Position numbers and translations under genes: made by a program
Notes under the pieces: model-generated
What the model was told of the DNA's origin: nothing
What the model saw: only the letters and a program-made list of their open reading frames with translations
Databases searched by the model: none
NCBI RefSeq assembly: GCF_000524195.1
Contig: NW_020170396.1
Span: forward strand, 67,620-131,619
Length of the DNA stretch: 64,000 nt
Source: Echinococcus granulosus
Taxonomy: Eukaryota; Platyhelminthes; Cestoda; Cyclophyllidea; Taeniidae
Reading direction: 5' to 3'
Shown: positions 39,915 through 53,000 of the stretch, in pieces
Layout: each line of letters opens with the position of its first letter
How positions within the stretch are numbered: position 1 is the first letter of the stretch

Positions 39915-40640
39915 CCACACGTGTGAAAGGTTCAATTTGAAGTCCTTGACTGACGCCCAGTTCAAGTTAAGCATTTTCATTCGCGGTCTCGACCAAACCA
40001 AATGTAGACGTCTGTCTGAAAGAGGATTGGAACGTCACTGTCGATAAAATCGGTGATGAGTATTCGTATCTAGCTAACTTGCATTTTGACGACATTTTGA
40101 TTCAGCCCAAGAGCCGAGTTATTCCCGACGTCAACGCTGTGCATCAGTCCTATCAACCATACCAACGCCCTAACAATAAACCCCCTGGGGTCAAGACGGC
40201 GCCTTCATCTCGCTTTAGTTGTCAATTTATAAGAGAAGGGGCGACTATTGACACCTTAAATTCTCACTAATGCATCAAACAACTCCGTCAAAAACCACCG
40301 AAAACTAGTCGAGGCAAGCAATGGTTCCAAAACCACAAAATGACTTCAATGGGCGGTTACTGGAAGCCCCAGCTTAATTTCAATCATTTATTGACATCTA
40401 TTCCCCCAACTACCACCTAGACCACGACAGGCAGACTAACAGCCTGGGTTTGCTAATAAGATGGACCCTCCACACACCATCTCGCAGGGCAAGATCGACG
40501 TTGAAGAGGTCCTCGTGCCGTATGTACTACGAGTTAAGCGTGACATCGTCCTCCGGACCGCAGTACAACTCCGCAATGCTATTGGCAATGGCAGCCATCG
40601 AAAATGCAGCTGTTAAGACCGACTGATCGGACAGTCGAAA
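39915..40640 (+). mobile_element. Ty3/gypsy-type retrotransposon remnant, gag plus integrase end, broken
   Basis: The plus strand at 39918-40045 gives a gag-like FNLKSLTDAQFKLSIFIRGL. After a frame change, 40050-40160 gives DEYSYLANL and IPDVNAVHQSYQ, the end of a gag capsid. From about 40290 the sequence jumps to an integrase C-terminal piece (SVKNHRKLVEA, IDIYSPNYHLDHD). That piece aligns at roughly three quarters identity with the minus-strand copy, 40321-40422 against 38050-38155. Protease, RT, RNase H and most of integrase are missing, so this is an internally deleted copy of the same family, in the opposite orientation to its neighbour. Confidence 0.7.
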
Positions 40641-41953
40641 CTTTCACCTCCGTTAACCACTCCACCAACTTCAACTGCTGATCGAGTAGTGGTTTCAGTC
40701 TTAACGAATCCATGACATGTCTCACCTGCATTGCCAACTATTATGCTCTACACATGGATGTGTATGCCCACGTATAGTAACGCGATCCTAACTAGAAGCC
40801 CCAAGAGACAAGGGCCTCAAGATAATCCAAATGCACAAGCAGGCACAATTACAGCATATTTATATCGTCTGAATGGGAATGAATTTACAAGGTGTATCTC
40901 CACAAATTGCTGACCAGTCAGGAGAAAGGAAATGGGAGATAATTGATAAGGTTACTAAAATGTTAGGTTCAAACAGTTGAAACAGAAACTTCTAGAACAT
41001 TGGAATGGAATGTTTCCCTGGAGTCATAAATATCCCCAGCAAAATGACACAAGCGAGACGTCATGACACAGCGATGGTGACCAAAGACAGGAGTCCTTGT
41101 CAGCAACCAAAGGTCAATGCAGACCAACGAAGGTAAAGATACTATGACACCAAAGGCAGAACTATGTAGTGAATAGGCTCATGTCTTTTTTAAGCAAAGT
41201 GCTAATCGCCGAAAAAAACAAGTGCCATGGGTACCGTCATCCCAGATGAGGGATACAAACGGATGAATGGATGCAGTCTACAAATCGGTTCCAATCGAAG
41301 ACGGCGCCGCCGATTGACATTGCTTTTACAAGTAGCCAAGCACATTCGTGCGGTTTTTTTGCTGTACGAATTATACAGCCACAAAGTTCTTAAAGGCGTT
41401 CCACTACTCGAAGAAAGCATTATTGAAATTTCTTATTGGCAAGTTAATCGCGACTTGGTTATTGCAAGGATAGAGGGTCATTCGGAATATGATGCATCAC
41501 CACGGAGGCGATGCAAAAATGCCATTTGCAGAAGTTTACACAGATTTGGAACTGAGTCGAACGTGATTTGTAAGGGGGACCGAAGGGTTAAACCGAAATT
41601 TTGTGAAATGAAGGTTCAAAGTGGCGGGAAAGCCGTATAGACCGAGATGGAGTTCCACTAGACTGACACACATCTATGTTTTATGAAGCATGCATAGAAA
41701 CAAGGTCTTAAAAACTACTTCAAATCACTGCAACCATAAAGAGGAGACGAATTCAGGTCCTAAGAAGAGGAATGAATGTACACTACTTTGCTTCATGAAC
41801 TTAAATTTAGTAATAGGGCTTTAACTGTATGGCTTAAAGCATCAAATAAATCAACAAACGAATCAGAGCAGTCTACAAGCTGGTTTTACTAATAAATACA
41901 TGCAATAATGTACAGTAAACACACGCTATCGTGGAGGGCAGAAGATAAAAAAG

Positions 41954-44900
41954 TCAGTACTCCACAATGAAAGTCCGCAGGCGTCGAAGGAACTGCTTAT
42001 CGGTGATGAAGTCATCCATTTCCTCGATACACGTCCACGCGAAATTCGCTTCGCCACTCCTCCCATCCGGTGCCTCTTCTGCTCGGACGTTCTCTCCGTG
42101 CCACAGTTTATTCACGTAGGCGTTCAGAAAGTACATCTACATTCAGAAAACACAGGACAGGGTTTCAGCCTTTCCTTGTCACATACACAGACACCGATAA
42201 CACCAGCAGGTGGTCAGTATGGACAAACATAAGACAATTTAGCTTTTAAAAAATACGACACTAGATCCCGAGTCTCACTATTGTCACACAAGGAGGCAGC
42301 TCAATGGATTATTACTAATGCCACTGAGAGTAATATCACAGCCAGTCAACATGGCTATCAGGAAGGTACACCTGCGCTGGACACACAGACGTCAGGAAGA
42401 GGCGATTTAACCGGTTTTTAGTAACAAACAAAAGTAAGGATCTTCACAACATACGTTAATAGAAGTATCCTGGGATATGGCATCTTGAAGCATAAAGTGC
42501 CAAACTTCTGTAAGCCACTGGTGGACATATCACCGGCACAAATAACACTGATCCTCCAATTAAAGAAGGTGGATCTGATGACTGTCCCTCAGTGTGTGCT
42601 GTTACTTGTGAGATCATATGGTTCAGTGGCAGCGACTAAGTCTCATTAGCCTAGACTCACGATGAGGGCAGAATACGGAACCGGACAGCAAACAACCCGA
42701 GTATGTAACCGGGTTCATTCAGCTTGTAGTACTTAGCCAGGTGAGCAGCCATTTTTACATGGAAAAGACAGAAATAAGAATATCGGTGAAGAGAGTGCCG
42801 TTAGTGACTCAAAAACGGAAGAAACGACGACCAGACAAGTGCCACTTGGTAATGGAGGCGACAGTGATTCAAACAACAGCAGTAAAAACTAACAAAATGA
42901 CGAAAAGTGGGGCGAAAGAACGTAAATATAAGCAGTAATAGTTCCAATTCATCCAGGCAGCTAACCTATCTGTCATCCTTTCCTCATCACTTTCAAGAGC
43001 AATGATGCTATTCTTACAAGTTGTATAAGAAATTTCACCATGAAAGCTTTCCAGACCTCCTGGTAGTCAAGATGGCCAAAGCTTACCATTAATAATAGTG
43101 TAGTGCTTGAATGCTATGGAAGTTTTTATGTTGTACAATGAGACGAACGGATGCTTCAAAATCAGGCATTTAATATATTTAACAACCTAATAAAGCAAGG
43201 GAATTGAAGCGTAATCGGGTGCCAAAGGATACCATAATAAACGCACCTGAACACCCTGTTTCCGTCCTTTCTCCTTCCCCTCGTCGATGCGATAGGCGTA
43301 TTTATGCACCGCCACTGGAGCATTTCCAACGATCATGCATTGCGCTTCTGGGGGAAGGAGAACTCTTGCAAGATCTTCCGCGGCCTGAAAACGCAAACGA
43401 GTACCAAAATCAGCCGATGTTATCCTGTTTCCTTTTCTGGATGGAATGATTATCGACCTAGGCTTGCTATTCAATTCAAGTCTGCGCACTTGCTGCAGTG
43501 CTTGCAGCATTTGATAGAATACCTTCGACAACACAGCAAGGAAACATCAATGAAAGACTCCAATGAATTCAATGCGGCTTCTAATACGACATGCTAGTCA
43601 TTACACCATTGATACAAATACGCTTCGTTCAGGCTCTTTAAGAAGGAGTCGCGCCCTGCTAGAACACACAAGGCACATTTCAATCTAGGGCTTGAAAAGC
43701 GGTTCAAATGATCGGATACAGACTGTCATCACTTTGATTTAAAGGTTACAGCTCCATAAAACATCACAGAGGATGGATGTGTCAGACAAGCTTAACGCTT
43801 CTTAATAGAGGTTAGAAAGTTTAGCTCCGCATTTAGACATAAAAAAAGTCAGTCAAAGAATCAATGGCCAAGGTGACGGAGACAAGGAATGTCACTTACA
43901 TTTCACATATTAAACAGACACACAAAGTAGAGCTGATAAATAAGAAATGAAATTTAAACAGAAAGAAAGATGGGATATTTATATCTAGAAACAAAGCGCA
44001 GTATAAAGGAGGCTCTGAGAGGTCTGTATCTCGCCGGAAAAGGAAGTCAATCAAGCGGATTGAATATTTTACGGTTTCAGTACCTATCTAACTTGCTATA
44101 AAAATCATACAGACTTATTTGGTAGCTTACGTATCTGAAATTTAGCTATACCATCCATAATTCGACAAGGAAAAGCCAATCGCAAATATCTAAAATATTT
44201 ATTTAATATAGGGAGCTAAGCAGTAACTTGGCGAATGAACTGAGGAACTATAAACTTTAAAATATGCTCGAGAGTGCATATAAAAGTCATCCAAGTGGTG
44301 TACCTCAATCTACTGCATCTGCTTAATTATGTTAAGGAAACTGTTCCTTCTACCTGACTTGCAGCCTAGTTCTTGGCAAAAAAAGCAAGGTGGAGTAGAA
44401 CGACGTCAAATTAGTGAGTAAAGCGGAGAAAATCTTCCCGAGTAGAAAAAAAAACATTCAAGTAGAGTGTGTCCCAGTAATGATGGCTAGCGGATGTGCC
44501 ATGAAATAGTTCAGGCCAGAAGCTGTTAATAAAAGTGACATGCAACGATGGCAGTGGAAAAGTGGTTGATAGTGGCGGTTGCCGGCTCACAGCCTTAGCA
44601 ACCATTCAGCACTTGGAATGCCTGGTGCCATTTAGGTACTCCGCCATTGCATCCTCTCCGGGTGGAGTAGTCTCTGGGCTGTGCCAATGGCCCTAATCCC
44701 TACTCTACGTCGACAATACGCATTCTGTCTGAGCATTATGACTTCAGGGAGGTATTAGAGGGCTACGCCGCTGGCAGCGGAAAGCAAACCCGATCTAAGA
44801 GGACATCCATCCTGATTTCTATTACTGAGTGATAAGTCTTAATGGGGCGGAAGTGCATATGCTGCGGATGGGAAAAGTGGTGACGACTTGTAAAGGACGG

Positions 44901-47653
44901 GCTGAAAATGACGTCGACTTTCGGAAACTACCCTAGTTCCGCAGTCTGCGGGAGAGCTATTAACAGCTGAAACAACTCTGGCCATGAACCATCTAGAAAA
45001 AGCATAGTTATGGAGCTGTCTACCAACCCCTATAAAGATCTTAAATATGTGAAACACAACACCTCGTCCATTTCTCTACTAACTGGATAGAGCCCAGGTA
45101 GATATGGCTGGACAGCTCTGAAGTGCGAACAACGCGACAAGGAGGAATAGAAGCGAAACCCTACTCATACGGAACTATGTTAAATTTCATTCTTTGTTAC
45201 AAGATTCTGCTTTAAGGCTAACGACTAACGATGGATAAACAAGATAGCCATCACATTCCTCCTCCCCTCAACACAGTTGCCAAACTGGACAAAACTCCAG
45301 ATCCAGCAGAATTACCAAGAGGGATCAGTGATTTTGTGGAGAGGTATCTCCTCAGTTGTAAGGAACTTCGATGACTGGCACGGTTGGCTCGCGGGTGTTT
45401 TATTACAGCACCGGTTACGATGTGATGGTTGACGCGGGAGAATGACCAAGTGGAGCGCCAAGGAAGACGTTCAAAGGAGGAGGGAGGCTGTGTAATTCGT
45501 TAACCCTTTGGTTAACTCTCGGTTTTGGTAATGGAACCACCTAAGTGCTCTAACATTGTACGTTCCCTGGGTGAGGTGGCCTTCTGGCCATGACAGTAGC
45601 CTCAAACCCTACCGTATGTTGAATATGCATATTCTATTTGGGTGTTATACCTTTTTGCCCTTTCGAAATTTCAAACAAATGAAAAAAAAGGAGTAAATAC
45701 TTACTAAATGGACTTTATCAATAGAGTTAAAAATATGTAATGAAACAGGAAGCTCAGTTTTGTTTCAGTTCTGTTTCAGCCAGACTAAATAAGAAGAAAC
45801 CGTGTTAAGACGGCCTGAGCAACTCTTTCGGCTCCAAGCTCGATAGTGACCCTTCTATCTCGATGTAGACTGATGAATCTTTCCAAAACCTTTTTGAATA
45901 AAATTTAGGATCACCATTCATTGAGAAGAATGGGAACAAAGATGGAGGAATCTTTAAAGTTACTATCAAGGCTGACCAGAGGCAGAGTTTACTCGTAATG
46001 CTATCAAGCACAAATCCTAAAGAGACGACAAAATGGACTCACAGAACGCAGTGTGGAAGTCCCAGTAACTTCAACAACAGGGAGGCCCCAGTTGAAGGAC
46101 TTTCCAAGGCGTTGACGGGTGAGAAGGATCAAAATACGGTCCAGTTTGCGCCACGCAGTGGCCGTTGAAGTGACACCCGTCTCATTCCGTTCTCCTATTG
46201 ATGCTGACTCATTCACACCTATTCAAAAAGAATCAAAGAAATTACATTCGAGTTTGTTTTATACGGAATAAGAAACAGCTGTGTCGATACACAATAGACG
46301 TTAATAAAAAATGCAGTCGAATATATTCAAATGTAACATCTCGTCCCATAAATTAACCTACGTTAAAGTGAAAAGGGACTATTTCAAAACGCTTTCTCCT
46401 CTTCTTTCTGATACTTTAACACCTGTCAGAAATTGAAAACAGATACTGTGAGTAAAATGAGTGTTTTATCCATATCACACGCATTCAATTGAACCGTTCA
46501 TCCCATAAATAAGCACATAAAATAATTTTCTGGACGTGACGTATCATTTTTTTTGATGATTTATCACAAGAATCAAAGTATTTAAATCAGTTTTGGGTGA
46601 TTCACTATGCTACCACAACTTCTGCAAAAGCTATGACACTTTTACAAGGAAACTGCGGAATGCAACCATGTTACGATCTATTCATAACGCAGACGGGCTC
46701 AAATCATATCCATCAGGTTCAGCCGACGTTTTACGATATCAGCGTTCAAAAAGAGAGTAGACTGATGCAGATCAGAATAAGGATCACCGATAGACTGACG
46801 CATGGATAAACCTTCCAATGCATGGATATAAACAAGTGTACCTCACAAGTCCTTACAAGTCATATTAAGCTACCGCATTGAGCCATGCCAACAATCACAC
46901 GAACTTATTTGGGCATTCGATATAATTTGTCTTGATTGTACACTTAACAGTACAAGCTTTTCAACCTATATGGCCTCGGTCTTAATCTAGAAGAAATGGA
47001 AAACCATTTGTCCCACTTTTTTTAACCGGCTACGGATTTTATACAGTGGTGTATATCTCTTAAAGCCTCTGAAGTTGACACGGGCGTCATAATACTATAT
47101 TCAAGCAAAAATAAACAAACCAAACAAACAAACCAATGGATTTGCATGACTAATAGAGATAATAAAGGCTAACCTCAAGCGGCAGGAACGGAACTGCTTT
47201 GCAATGATTTTTAAATGAGAATAAATTGCTGAAAAGTAATTTTAGCAATAAACATGAGTGAACAGATTGTAATAAATGACAAAATGAGAAAAAAGTAGTC
47301 ATAATAAAACGTGACTAACCTTCAGACTGGGGAACAGATCCCAGCTCCTTCCAGAACTCCTTCGCCGCAGCCTCCCAAACCAATTCCATGTCCTTGGCAG
47401 TAAGCAGAGAAGCGGCAGCGTTATCACGGGAAGTCTGGTGGCGCGTAGTACTCTGCTTGCTCTCCTGGTTTTCCTGTGCCATCTTTGCCATGTGCTCCAG
47501 GTCATTGCGGTGGCGCACCTCGTGCGCTGAAAGATGGCTCCGCTGGACCTCCACCTCCGCAAAGAACTCCTGTATTTGACGCTGAAGGGGCGACAACTGG
47601 GGGGTCACGACTGCGGGCCGACGGATGCAGAGGCCGGCAAATATTTTCCACAT
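41954..47653 (-). CDS. MRPL46: Mitochondrial ribosomal protein L46
   Basis: Exons on the minus strand: 47653-47320, 46218-46043, 43384-43247, 42136-41954. All joins are GT-AG and in phase, giving 276 aa; human MRPL46 is 279. Exon 1 has LCIRRPAVVTPQLSPLQRQI, then a charged helix ending in TAKDMELVWE, matching the MRPL46 N-terminal part. Exon 2 has WRKLDRILILLTRQRLG. Exon 3 has AAEDLARVL and MIVGNAPVAVHKYAYRI, the Nudix-like core signature of this family. Exon 4 has MYFLNAYVNKLWHGE and the C-terminal IEEMDDFITDKQFLRRLRTF. The protein belongs to the mitochondrial large ribosomal subunit; the N-terminus (MWKIFAGLCIRR) is compatible with mitochondrial import. Intron 2 (43385-46042) contains two copies of the dispersed repeat. 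No clear poly(A) signal was found beyond the stop. Confidence 0.9.
44610..44790 (+). repeat. Dispersed ~150-bp repeat copy in MRPL46 intron 2
   Basis: It shares the ordered words GGGCTGTGCCAATGGCCCTA, CCCTACTCTACGTCGACAAT and CTTCAGGGAGGTATTAGAG with the copy at 53904-54080 and others. It lies antisense to MRPL46. Confidence 0.75.
45510..45645 (+). repeat. Dispersed ~150-bp repeat copy in MRPL46 intron 2
   Basis: It begins TAACTCTCGGTTTTGGTAAT and continues through CATTGTACGTTCCCTGGGTG and GGCCTTCTGGCCATGACAGT. The start and spacing match the copy at 48534. Confidence 0.8.
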
Positions 47654-48533
47654 GGCTTGATGAGAGGCAGGGGATGAATTGTACGCATTAATTTTCCGGG
47701 GTATTAAGGCTTATTAGGAGTTTTTGCGTGAAGAATGAACATGGGTCTTACATGGGAATGATATTCCAAGAGTCTGCTAAGATAAAAGTTTCAATATCAA
47801 TAGAGTGTAACAGTGGCAGGTGAGAGAGTAGCCTAGGATGATATGCAGCGGAAGAGAAATAGCGTTGCCACAAATAACTTTTTCTTACAGTTCATGTACT
47901 TGACAACAAGCATTGGGACAGATTACCATGATTTTAAGTAGAAGTAGTCAGCAAACACCACAGGAATATTCAGAAATAGTATTTCATGGAAAGCAACCAA
48001 TTGAAGTCTAGGAAGGAGACATACAGTGTACCACTCACAACTACAAAATAATGAAAAACAGATTACGTGTTAAGTACAGCAAAATAAATGTAGTGTAATG
48101 AAACAAAAGGCCTAAACCATTTACAGGCTTCAGATACACAAGATACGTACCTATGCAGCCACTGGACTAGGCGATGATAAAAACGAACAACGCGATCAAA
48201 GAATGGAAAATTTAAAGCACCAAATGACGTCCCATTTAGTGGTTGCACCTGGATGCGGTCTTATCACAGACTTGTTTTAAAGGTAGTTAATTGTTACTTT
48301 GTTTTGGGTATGGCTTGCATTAGACAAGCTGGACATGCAACCCTATCATAAATTTGGGTTATAGATAAAAATATGATTGGACAAGTCTGAAAATTTACTA
48401 TAGAATTAGAAAATAGTCATAAATGTTAAATTTGTGCTTGGAGTTGACACGATAATTTGGGATGTTAACCTGGCAAGCCACTTCAGTCAAAATGTTTGAT
48501 TAAAGTTATTTTTTAATGCATTAGTAGCTTATT

Positions 48534-48680
48534 TAACTCCCGGTTTTGGTAAAGGCCTACTTAGGGACTTTACCATTGTACGTTCTCCAGGTGGTCTGGC
48601 CTTTTGGCTATGCCAGTGTCCCCTAGACCCTACTACACTTCGACAATGCACATCCTGCCCTAGTATTATGGCTGCCTTAG
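48534..48680 (+). repeat. Dispersed ~150-bp repeat copy
   Basis: It starts TAACTCCCGGTTTTGGTAAA, then ACCATTGTACGTTCTCCAGG, GGCCTTTTGGCTATGCCAGT and CCCTACTACACTTCGACAAT. It is closest to the copy at 45510. Confidence 0.8.
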
Positions 48681-48834
48681 TCTACACACTCTCAAATTAT
48701 TCAAGATGCTATATTTTAGCACTTTTTACTTGGGAGCCCTTTACCACTTTCCTTTTGCACTCAATACTACCTGTTGATGCTAGTGGGACCATATGCAGCA
48801 CTGCAAAACCCCTAGTCTTTTCTGAAGTCGTAGT

Positions 48835-49035
48835 AGGCCAGTAGTGTAGCGTTCCGGGACTCCCTGAAGACGAAAGAAGATAAAATGCTTGGACAAAATA
48901 TATATTCAGTGCAGGAAAGGTGTCTGGGCTATTGGCATGGCCCAGAAGGCCAGCCCACCCAGCGAGGTACAAGGGGGTTACTTCAAAGTACAAAAATGGC
49001 GCCTCACCAATGCCGAGGGATAAACCACAGTCGTA
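48835..49035 (-). repeat. Dispersed ~150-bp repeat copy, inverted
   Basis: On the minus strand it reads TTTATCCCTCGGCATTGGTG, CTTGTACCTCGCTGGGTGGG and CTGGGCCATGCCAATAGCCC. It also translates to a run (PLYLAGWAGLLGHA) parallel to PLYHAGWAGLWAMP from the copy at 1600-1840. Confidence 0.75.
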
Positions 49036-50003
49036 TTAAAGTAGCATGGCGGAAGATGTATTTTTGCCTGAGGAGAAAGCGAAGGTTATCGAGATGGCTC
49101 AAAGGCCACGTCGTCAGCGAAAGTACAATCTGCGATTAATTAAGCACCTTTGTAATCAAAAACAGATTAAACAAACTATTAGAGCATTACGATACAACCA
49201 TAACCATGCATAATACAATGTGCAAATAAGTTGACTTGCCAATCATCGCATTCCAACATTAACAAAAGTTTTTCAAGTCCACAGATCTTAGACATCTCGT
49301 AATACTAACCACAATTTTTTGTCTTTTAATTTTTTTCTCCATCCATTGCGGTTATCTTCTACCGCTGATAGAATTATATGCCCGCTGACTTGAATGCATT
49401 GGAAACTTCCAAATCTCTAACGAATAATCGAGCCATGTGACTTGTATTGAAATATTTCTTCGATAAGGCTCTCCTATTAGTGGTTTCGTGATTGCATTTA
49501 TGCAAATCCCGAGTCATCCCTGAAGCCTTATTAAGCCCAACCAGCATACATAAGGTCTAAAGTAGCTAGAAATGTAAGCTTGGCGCCACAATATCAGTAC
49601 GGGATTGCGGTCTGCGGAGATTAAAGAACCTGGATGGTTAAACACGTGCTAAAATAACTCGAGAATCACTACATTTGAACACAACCAATTACATTACAAT
49701 TACAAAGATCTCCATCCATTTTCCCTCAAATCGACTAACGGGAGGTCACAACCACTGCATTTTTGATATTGCAAAGTTGTTTTTACTTACAAGGTTACCT
49801 TAAAAACGCACCACTATTCACCATTTTTTTCACATTAGTGCGTATTAATTACGCCAAAATTGGTGGCAAAGCTTTGTTGTTAATGGATAAGCTAAATCAT
49901 AGTTTTATAGCACAGCATAACTAACCATTTTTACATACAGTGATAATCTATTTGAAAAAGGAACACAGCGTCAAGTAAGCTTTGATTTAGACGCAATAGT
50001 TGT

Positions 50004-53000
50004 CTACTTTGCGGAAATTTCCTCCAGACTGGGCACTCGCGGTTCGCCGCTCAACGGCCGAGGCACCTTGGAGGGAAACTCGCCGGAGTAATTGCCCGGT
50101 GGTCGGTACTGGCCTACCACAATGACTAAATCGCCCTCCCTCGCCTTTGAGAAGCCGAATCCTGCCCGCTCCGTGTCTGACCACACGCACTGTGTGAAGT
50201 GACCTTCATCCGTGCATTTAAACAAAACGTGTTAATGCTGATTGAAACTACTCGAGATTAAATTGTCATAAACAATTTTTAGGAGTGTTTAAATTGAGAA
50301 AATGGTTAATTAACGTCTGTGTCAGCTAGGAGCAGAAAGGCGTGATAGAAAATACTAAATGAAGAGGTGTTAAATACCACGCTTCAAAAGCAGTTGACAA
50401 TATGTGCCGCTTTGATTTTTTGTTCATCTCCCCGTTTTGACTTTGCGGGCACTTAAGATATAACCATTGTACTTTTGCTAGGCGATATGGCCTCCGGGCC
50501 ATGCCAGTAGCCTCCAGCCCTTTTGCACACTTTTCGTTCAAGTATTTTTACCTATTTCGTCCTCAGGAAAGATATGGAGCGCTCTTTGCAGTGTGAAGAG
50601 CCTTTTTCATTGGGACGCCAAAAAGACAAATAAGTGATTGTCTTCGGACAACCCTTCATTCATTAACCATCCCCAACTTCTAAGGCACGCACCAAATCGT
50701 GTGTGAGTGAGGACAGATGAAATTTTTCACCTGTTGAAGTTTTAACAACGGTCACGACTGAGATCCACTGACTCGATGTAGGTAAGTGTGTAATCTCTAC
50801 TCTTATTCTTACACAACAACGTAGCGCAAGATGGCATGCTTTGTAACGCTCCTCATATGCTTCAAGGAAGAATTAAACCATCACAGACCGCCTGGGTACT
50901 ACACGGAGGACAGATAGTAAGCATCTACCGTAGCGAGTTCAGTCAGTAAAGTTACTACTGACAGAAAAAAGGGTATACGAGGTGGCGACAACAGTGCATT
51001 ACGCATTGAGGTATTTTGTGGTCTCGAAAGTATTACAGTGCAATTGCTTTAGTAATAAATAGATATTTTCTGTAAAATGATTAGTTGTGAAAGTAAATAA
51101 AGTTAAATTTGCTAATCATTAGTCCCAAGAAATCAAACTTAGGACTAGAGCTCTCTGTACAATACTGCCATAAACCGTACAGATCAGCAAACCATGCAGG
51201 CGTTTCTTTTGACGCAAAATTAATAAATTTGTTCTAAAATTTAAACAAATCCCGTATTCAATTACTCACGGGGTCGGCCAAGTTTGCTAATTAGATATTG
51301 TTGTGAAGAAATTAAAGGGACTTAAGATAGCTGCTAAATGATTGTTAAAAATCTTGGATGGGATTTAAAAGTGCCCTTACCACATGTGATTTGGTCGCCT
51401 CCATCGAAGTCGTAGTCCATAATTTCACTGTACCACATTCGAGTCGCCTCAGGTCCTTTTAAAATTACGCAAATTTAGATAAGATCCAAAATTCCCCGTC
51501 GTTAAGAAAGAAACTAAGATAAAATTTGCAGTCATTTCCTTATCCTTTGTTGGGTTTCAATTTTAGGTAATTCTTAATTCTATCATTTATTAGGTGAACT
51601 ATTAAAAGGAATTACATTAGTAGACAGAGATTTTTACAAATCATTTGTTAATCGTATTTAATCATATTTTTTTTAATAAGCTACACAATAACACATTCTT
51701 GGATTAATTTATTGTGTTAAATGGTGTTAAGAAGATTTTTAATGAAAAATCCATTGCTCTTATCCGCAGGCCCTTACCAGTGAGCTTGAATCCCGGAGTA
51801 CCAAACTTTTTCGCAATATTTTCACCGTAGTCAAAAGCGTTGCTATGCACCATTCGACGCTTCAGGGCAAGAAACTCGGCGTGTTTCTGAGCCTGTTCCG
51901 CCAAGTCCGCGTCATAGTTTAGGGGATTGCAGCCATGAAGAGCTCGAAGTCTTTAAGGTGAACAAACATAAGTAAGTTTTTATCCGAAGTTGGCATTTGT
52001 TTGCTAGCATGGTGGTTACCTCCCCACTGACTGACGGGGGCGTAAATCCAAATTGGAGCAAGCTGACATATATTTGACATTGTTATGACTTTTCTTTTGT
52101 AAATATTTCACATAGTTAGCTATCATCTCCAGAAAACTTTTTTCATAATGATTTCCTGTCTTCATAAGCTTGCAAGCCAAATAATACAATGGGGTAGTAC
52201 GGTTACATGAAAATACTAGGCCATTGCTAGCATCTAATCCTATTCTTTAAAAATAAACGTCAAAATATTTGCAAACATTCATTAAAAGAGAACATATGAG
52301 TCAAAATTGCCTTATAAATGCAGGTACTAGTTAGCTTTCTTTGTTTTTCCTTGCTACTCTCCTTAGAGTTGTTGCTTGCCGTTCCGTTAAAGTTATTACC
52401 GCTCGCTAAGGTCGCCGCTGCTGGTGCTGCCGTTGCTACTCGCCTTGTTGCAAAGCTTTGTTCGTCTTCGTGTAGTTACGATATTGTTGGAGATACACAT
52501 GTACGACTTTCTAATGGAGCTATTTCACAGTCCGATGCAGCGTTCCATTCGTGTCATGCGTCCAGGTCAGTGGGACTGTCACTATCCTGAACTATAAGTT
52601 CTCGCACGTCGCGATGGATTGTCGATCCGCTGCCTTCTTAAGCTAGAAAAGCTAAGTATGACCTAAGCAGCATAAAGTACTGAGCCGAGTCTCTGAGGAG
52701 CCAAGTTGCATAAAAGTGGGATCGGTAAACGTATGTCGCATTGCGCATGGATGATGGATTGTAACGGTGCTTCGGTCGCCGGATAAAACAGTGTTGACGT
52801 CTGTATTTCTTTTAATAACTCTGTCTTCCAATAGTATACTCGACCTAGAGCAGCGTCGGTACCTCTTAGATAGGTTCCCTCGCTGTAGGTTGCTAACAAA
52901 GGACTTGGCTGATCAATCCTACTGACATCCACTGAAAGCATCACCACCGTTGTGGTAAAACGTCTTCAAAGCCTTCCTTTTTTGCCTCACTATTCAGTTT

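Larger units (their letters stand above)
47654..50003. other. Gap between the left CAP gene and MRPL46
   Basis: This region holds the 3' flank of the left CAP gene and the MRPL46 promoter (minus strand). Two copies of the dispersed repeat lie in opposite orientation at 48534-48680 and 48835-49035. No exon is recognisable in the rest. Confidence 0.5.

Noticed and set aside
41227..41640. 137-codon open frame between the retroelement remnants and MRPL46
   Set aside because: No recognisable domain, composition like the surroundings, and no splice partner. It may be a retroelement tail or chance; not supported as a gene.
52318..52947. Open frames of 90 codons (plus) and 94 codons (minus) inside intron 1 of the left CAP gene
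   Set aside because: Leu/Ala-rich or featureless translations without domain or splice context; they are within an intron.
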